The notes beneath the pieces were generated by a model. It searched no databases and was not told the origin of the DNA. It saw only the letters and a program-made list of their open reading frames with translations. From the NCBI RefSeq assembly GCF_016906535.1, contig NC_057378.1:62001-126000 (forward strand): a stretch of 64,000 nucleotides of DNA, given 5' to 3'. Shown in pieces: positions 60,301 through 64,000 of the stretch. This DNA comes from Rhizoctonia solani. Lineage: Eukaryota > Basidiomycota > Agaricomycetes > Cantharellales > Ceratobasidiaceae. Position 1 is the first letter of the stretch; each line of letters starts with the position of its first letter. Position numbers and translations under genes: made by a program.

Positions 60301-62299
60301 AAAAAGAAAGCGAGCGCAGGACAATGTGGGTGACAATGGGGATGAGGATGTGGATGAGAATGCATGGAATGGGTCTCAGGCACAGGGGGAGGTGGAACAG
60401 AGCGATTGCAAGAATGTCAGGTGGCATGTAAGTCAAATTTGCTTTCCCATATAAGCTGATTACACCAACGCTTACCAATCTCAAATCAGAACTTCCTGAT
60501 AGAACAGAAGTTTGCTGGCATGCTGGCTAAGCTGGGAGCGCTACGGCTGGAAGAGCAGGCTCAGGAGCTTGATCGTGGTACCTTGACAAACAAAGTCACC
60601 GACGACTGGACAGTGGAGAATCTGCCCCAGAAGATGTCCACAAGGATGCAATGTGTCATGGGACTGATTGAGTGGTTCTGGATCGGCAACCCCAAACCCG
60701 TTGCATTGCTTGAGGATGGTACGCTGGATAAAGCAAGGCTTGTTCAAGAACCTTTGCCCAGCAAGAAGCCACGGAAGTTTCTCATATACGTGGAATTTCA
60801 GCAGCACCAAGTGCTCATTGCAAAGGTCAGTGCTCTTATTTCTTGCAAGTTATTTGTAACTTCACGTTTGATGACTGAAAATTATATCAGATGCTCACTC
60901 TCAAAGAAAAAGACTATGTGACGTACAACGGCTCTATGGCTACCACCAAGCGTCAACGGTCTGTTGAGAAGTTTGCCAACGACCCATCATGCCGAATCAT
61001 GATCATCAGCAATGTAGGCTCAGCTGGTCTCAACTTGGTGGAAGCCTCAGTTGTGATCATTGTAGTATGTATGGCTCAATGTTTGCATCACTCAGTTTGT
61101 CTAACAAATTTTCCCATCTGCAGAGCAGTGTTTGGTCTGGGCTTGAGCTTGACCAAATCATGGGTCGCGTTGATTGCCCTGGGCAGCTGCGAGATGTAGC
61201 TGTATACAACATCATGGCGCCAGAGGGAATTGATCTGGCCCTGAATGTTTACGCAGATAGTAAGGCACAGCTCTCTAACCATTTCCTGAGCTCGCAAAGA
61301 ACCTTGCAAACTGTGTACTCGGAAATTGCTCAGCCACACTCCAATGATCACGATGAGCTTGACTTGGAGGAGATCCCTGCAGTCTCTTCAACAAAGGGTA
61401 CAAAACCATCCACTTCCAAAGCTGGGCCACGCAAGAGAAAAAGCCAAAATGAACAATGCTCTCAAGATGCAAATGCTGTTCAAAAGCTAGCCCTAGCCAA
61501 GGCACTGGGATCACAGGTTTCTGGTGCTCCCTCAAGCAATTGTACGTTGCTCCAGCCTAGATAAAGCTTGACCATTGCTGATCAGGAGCAATGTATTCTG
61601 ACAGTAGTCCCTACGACACAGAGCATGCAACCTCTTCCAACATCATCAACAGGAAGCACAGAACAAACTGATGAGTTGTTGAGTAAGTTCTTCTTGGATA
61701 TTGATTGCGGAGTGCAAAGAGAATATTAACGTTGTGAAGTATCCCAGGGTGTACCTACCACTACACCAAATGCCATTGGTGCCCGGACAATGGTGGCCAG
61801 TAGTCAACAAAAGACTAAGTTCCATGCAAAAAAGGCAAGACTTGGTCACTCTTCTTCTGACCCGTCATTGGTGGCTGCGGCAACAGCACAGCCAAGTCAG
61901 CCTTTATCTGCGACAGGTATGGATTCATTTAAACACATTTTCTGCCAAGGTTGACACACGTTATCTGTTCAAGGGCCAATATTGGTGCCAGCCAAGAAGC
62001 GCACAGCACCGTCCATGGATCCACCAAGCAGCATGCCAACACGTACAGATCCAGCTGCCAGTGGTAGCTCTTCAAGACAAGCACCAATTGTTCCCAGGCC
62101 ATCTGGAAGTGCGCAGCCAAGAGCAGCTACTGCTACACCAGAGCAGCTGTTGCAATTACAGCCTGGGTCTAGCTCCACAGCACCTACTACATCTGGGCAC
62201 TCAGTAGTCACAGGAGGTGGAAGCTCACAGAGGAAGGTGTTCCGTCTGAAAGCATCAAAACTCTCAGCTAGTAATCACTCTGTTGACGCAAAAAAGTAA

Positions 62300-63719
62300 C
62301 GATTTGAAAATCTGTATAGCAATTCACTGGCAAGTGCTTAATAATATTATATTGTATAACAAGCCATAGGGCCCCCTGTAGAAAGACATAGAATGGGTGT
62401 CTTTCTGTAAGGATTTTAGAAATAATTGGTCTCCTAAAATGGTCCGCCAGGATGGCTTGGAATTGGCCTGCACGCAGGAGGCTGTGCAAGCTTGGTCCAA
62501 CAAGTAGACCTGTCCAAAATGCCTTTCTGTAAGCCATGGCCCATGCAAATAGAAATTGCGTTCTAAAAGTAAATTTTTAATTGAATTTAATTTTACTCCT
62601 GTACCAAGTCCGCCCCAATTATCCAGTGTATGCGGGCATATGTTATCATACATCATATATGAAGCTGCAAAAGTATACAAAAGGGTGTATAACAGCTCAA
62701 GGATGTAATTGAATAACTCAGTACAATGAACTCCCTTAAATGCTTTGACTATGAAGAGGACACTTGGGCTCAAGAGGCGCATTGGCGTGGCCCTTGCTTT
62801 TCCGCAAGGGCCTGGGGTTGGATCACGCGTTCTCAGCAGGCATATTGAAGTGGTGAGTGGGGAGCAAGTTTGTACAGGTGGGAGAGCGCAGAGGACTGAG
62901 GATAGGGGAGGCTGCTTTTTGTTTGCGCCGCCCCTATCCCCTGTCTCTAATATATTGTAATTACTGTTGGAATATATGCAGTCACTGCAAAGCGCCAAAC
63001 TCCCAATTTGGTTACAAATCTTCAGGGCCTTATCTTATCAGCTTGATCTTGTTCCATTCTAAAGCTTGATACGTGCTTTACAAAATAGAAGGGGGGGATA
63101 CCCCCCCTCTCTAAAAAAAGATTTTAGATGTTTAAAACACCCCCCCTCCAATATCCAAATCTGCGTCCGAGCGCATTCCACACCAAGTTCCACGGTGTGA
63201 TCTGCATCTGGACTGGGCCTCATTTCTAAACTGACTTTTAGAATGTCCAGGACGTTCTAAAATTGTTACAGAAGGCAGCCAACGGGTACGTTTCTGTAAG
63301 GATTTCTTCTAAATTTGTTGTCCTAAATTGTTCCGTCAGGACGGGACGGACTTGGCCCGCACAGCAGAGGCTGTGCTAGCGCTTGGACTTCATGTATTGC
63401 CTTTCCGTAAGGAATGGTCCATGTAAAATAGACTTTACTTATAAAATCATAATTGAAAATCTATGTACATGATCAAAGATCCCAAGTCAGTTGCTGTTCT
63501 TGCAAACTGGTGCGCTTGTTGATTGTTTCATGCTTGGTCAGCAGTGGCTAATCTTCCATGTTGGATCACCAGACTGAGGGTGCGTTCATAGGTGGGTCAA
63601 ACAAGATAGGTCAAATGTTTTGTTGAGTACACGCAATGTTGTGATTAAAAATAATTATAGAGCTACATGTAAGGTTTTTGAGACATCTGGCTATCACATA
63701 CTGGGTTCTCAAAGTTGTA
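62300..63719. repeat. Gene-free stretch with a pair of ~150-bp direct repeats
   Basis: Segments at about 62395-62545 and 63290-63440 share TTTCTGTAAGGATT, CCTAAA, GGTCCGCCAGGA-like, TTGGCC-GCAC, AGGCTGTGC-AGC and CCTTTC-GTAAG in the same order. They flank ~740 bp without a gene and may be ends of a decayed element. A G7-ATA-C7 palindrome is at about 63090-63107. Confidence 0.55.
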
Positions 63720-63838
63720 AGCTTAGCTGCAAAACGTCAAGAGACATTTTGCATAAAACAATCAAAGGGGGGACAGCGCTAGTACATCCTTAAAAAATAG
63801 TAGGGGGTAGAGCGGTGGGTGGTCATGTGACTCACCCT
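63720..63838 (+). repeat. Fragments of repeat R and of the 84-bp minisatellite
   Basis: 63730-63785 resembles R (AAGAGACATTTT, CAATCAAAGGGGGG, CAGCGCT). It is followed at 63811-63838 by GGTGGGTGGTCATGTGACTC, the core of the minisatellite unit at 23.1-23.7 kb. The rest to 64000 has no recognised gene. Confidence 0.7.
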
Positions 63839-64000
63839 CACAAAAACCCCCAATTATCACAAGGGAGGCTTCTTTGGAAATCCGGCCCTCTACTAGTGTT
63901 CATATCCGGAAGCTTTTTGGCGGCCGCTCATAGGACTCATGTCCGGAACCCAAAGATGCCTCGGACCCCAAGCCTTCCATGTCCGGAAGTTGAATGATGC

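Larger units (their letters stand above)
50526..62299 (+). pseudogene. SNF2-type helicase gene, first exon split by element E4
   Basis: Exon 1 starts at ATG 50526 and breaks after 27 codons at 50606. After E4 and the TSD it resumes in frame at 57335 (LTC|PPWTSNVWREL). At least twelve exons follow, among them 57335-57805, 57861-58128, 58182-58358, 58400-58957, 59018-59277. Helicase motifs: Walker A GLGKT (58849-58863); motif II reads VDKIH (59496-59510), with the catalytic Glu of DExH replaced by Lys; motif III GATATP; helicase-C block VGSAGLNL (near 61020); motif VI GRVDCPGQ, where GR-x-x-R-x-GQ is expected, so an Arg is Cys (TGC 61175-61177, CpG-type change). An in-frame TGA at 57957-57959 follows a T. 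The Ser/Thr-rich tail ends at 62299. SNF2 proteins remodel chromatin using ATP; this copy is most likely inactive for several independent reasons. Confidence 0.8.

Overview
The window looks like a transposon-rich accessory region of a filamentous basidiomycete, most likely an Agaricomycete of the Rhizoctonia/Ceratobasidium kind. The evidence is: coding sequence in many short exons with GTRAGT donors and ~50-nt introns, Ty3/gypsy chromoviruses of the Tf1/sushi type, a Plavaka-type (CACTA-like) transposase relic, and a MUB1/samB-type MYND gene. The genus is inference from memory of similar proteins.

Layout. 1-12.6 kb is a nest of three related gypsy elements. E1 (+) runs in from the left and sits inside the 3' LTR of the older E3 (-). 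E2 (-, 5048-11457, two 572-bp LTRs, TSD TCCTC) sits inside the pol gene of E3. 12.6-24.8 kb is CpG-poor and relic-rich: a Plavaka transposase remnant, repeat R1 holding a solo LTR, two more solo LTRs inserted 16 bp apart, a ~0.66-kb near-perfect palindrome and an ~84-bp minisatellite. 24.8-50 kb is an accessory-gene region: a broken MYND gene, repeat R2, two copies of a PHD-like/caspase-like gene (CL1, CL2), a spaced double-palindrome motif array, a short gene whose N-terminus mimics the histone H3 tail, three paralogues of a 'PxWW' family and one ~850-aa gene of unknown function. 50.5-62.3 kb is a SNF2-type helicase gene whose first coding exon is split at codon 27 by a complete 6.7-kb gypsy element (E4, TSD CCTGC). 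62.3-64 kb holds dispersed repeats.

Two patterns cut across the features. First, mutation has fallen almost wholly on CpG, mostly TpCpG. All 15 differences between the E2 LTRs are CpG transitions, and the one substitution between the E4 LTRs is TCG to TTG. At least 13 in-frame TGA codons, in transposons and genes alike, sit where CGA (Arg) is expected or likely. This fits a RIP-like or 5-methylcytosine process. Second, both gypsy families carry a primer-binding site complementary to their own predicted mRNA 5' end, so they probably self-prime reverse transcription as Tf1/sushi elements do.

No functional operon-like system is visible and most genes carry breaks. The most novel-looking protein family is CL1/CL2 (PHD-like finger plus a clan-CD-like His...Cys fold). 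The most novel non-coding signal is the double-palindrome array at 32.1-33.3 kb. Exon boundaries were read by eye from splice motifs and paralogue comparison and are approximate unless a frame check is stated.
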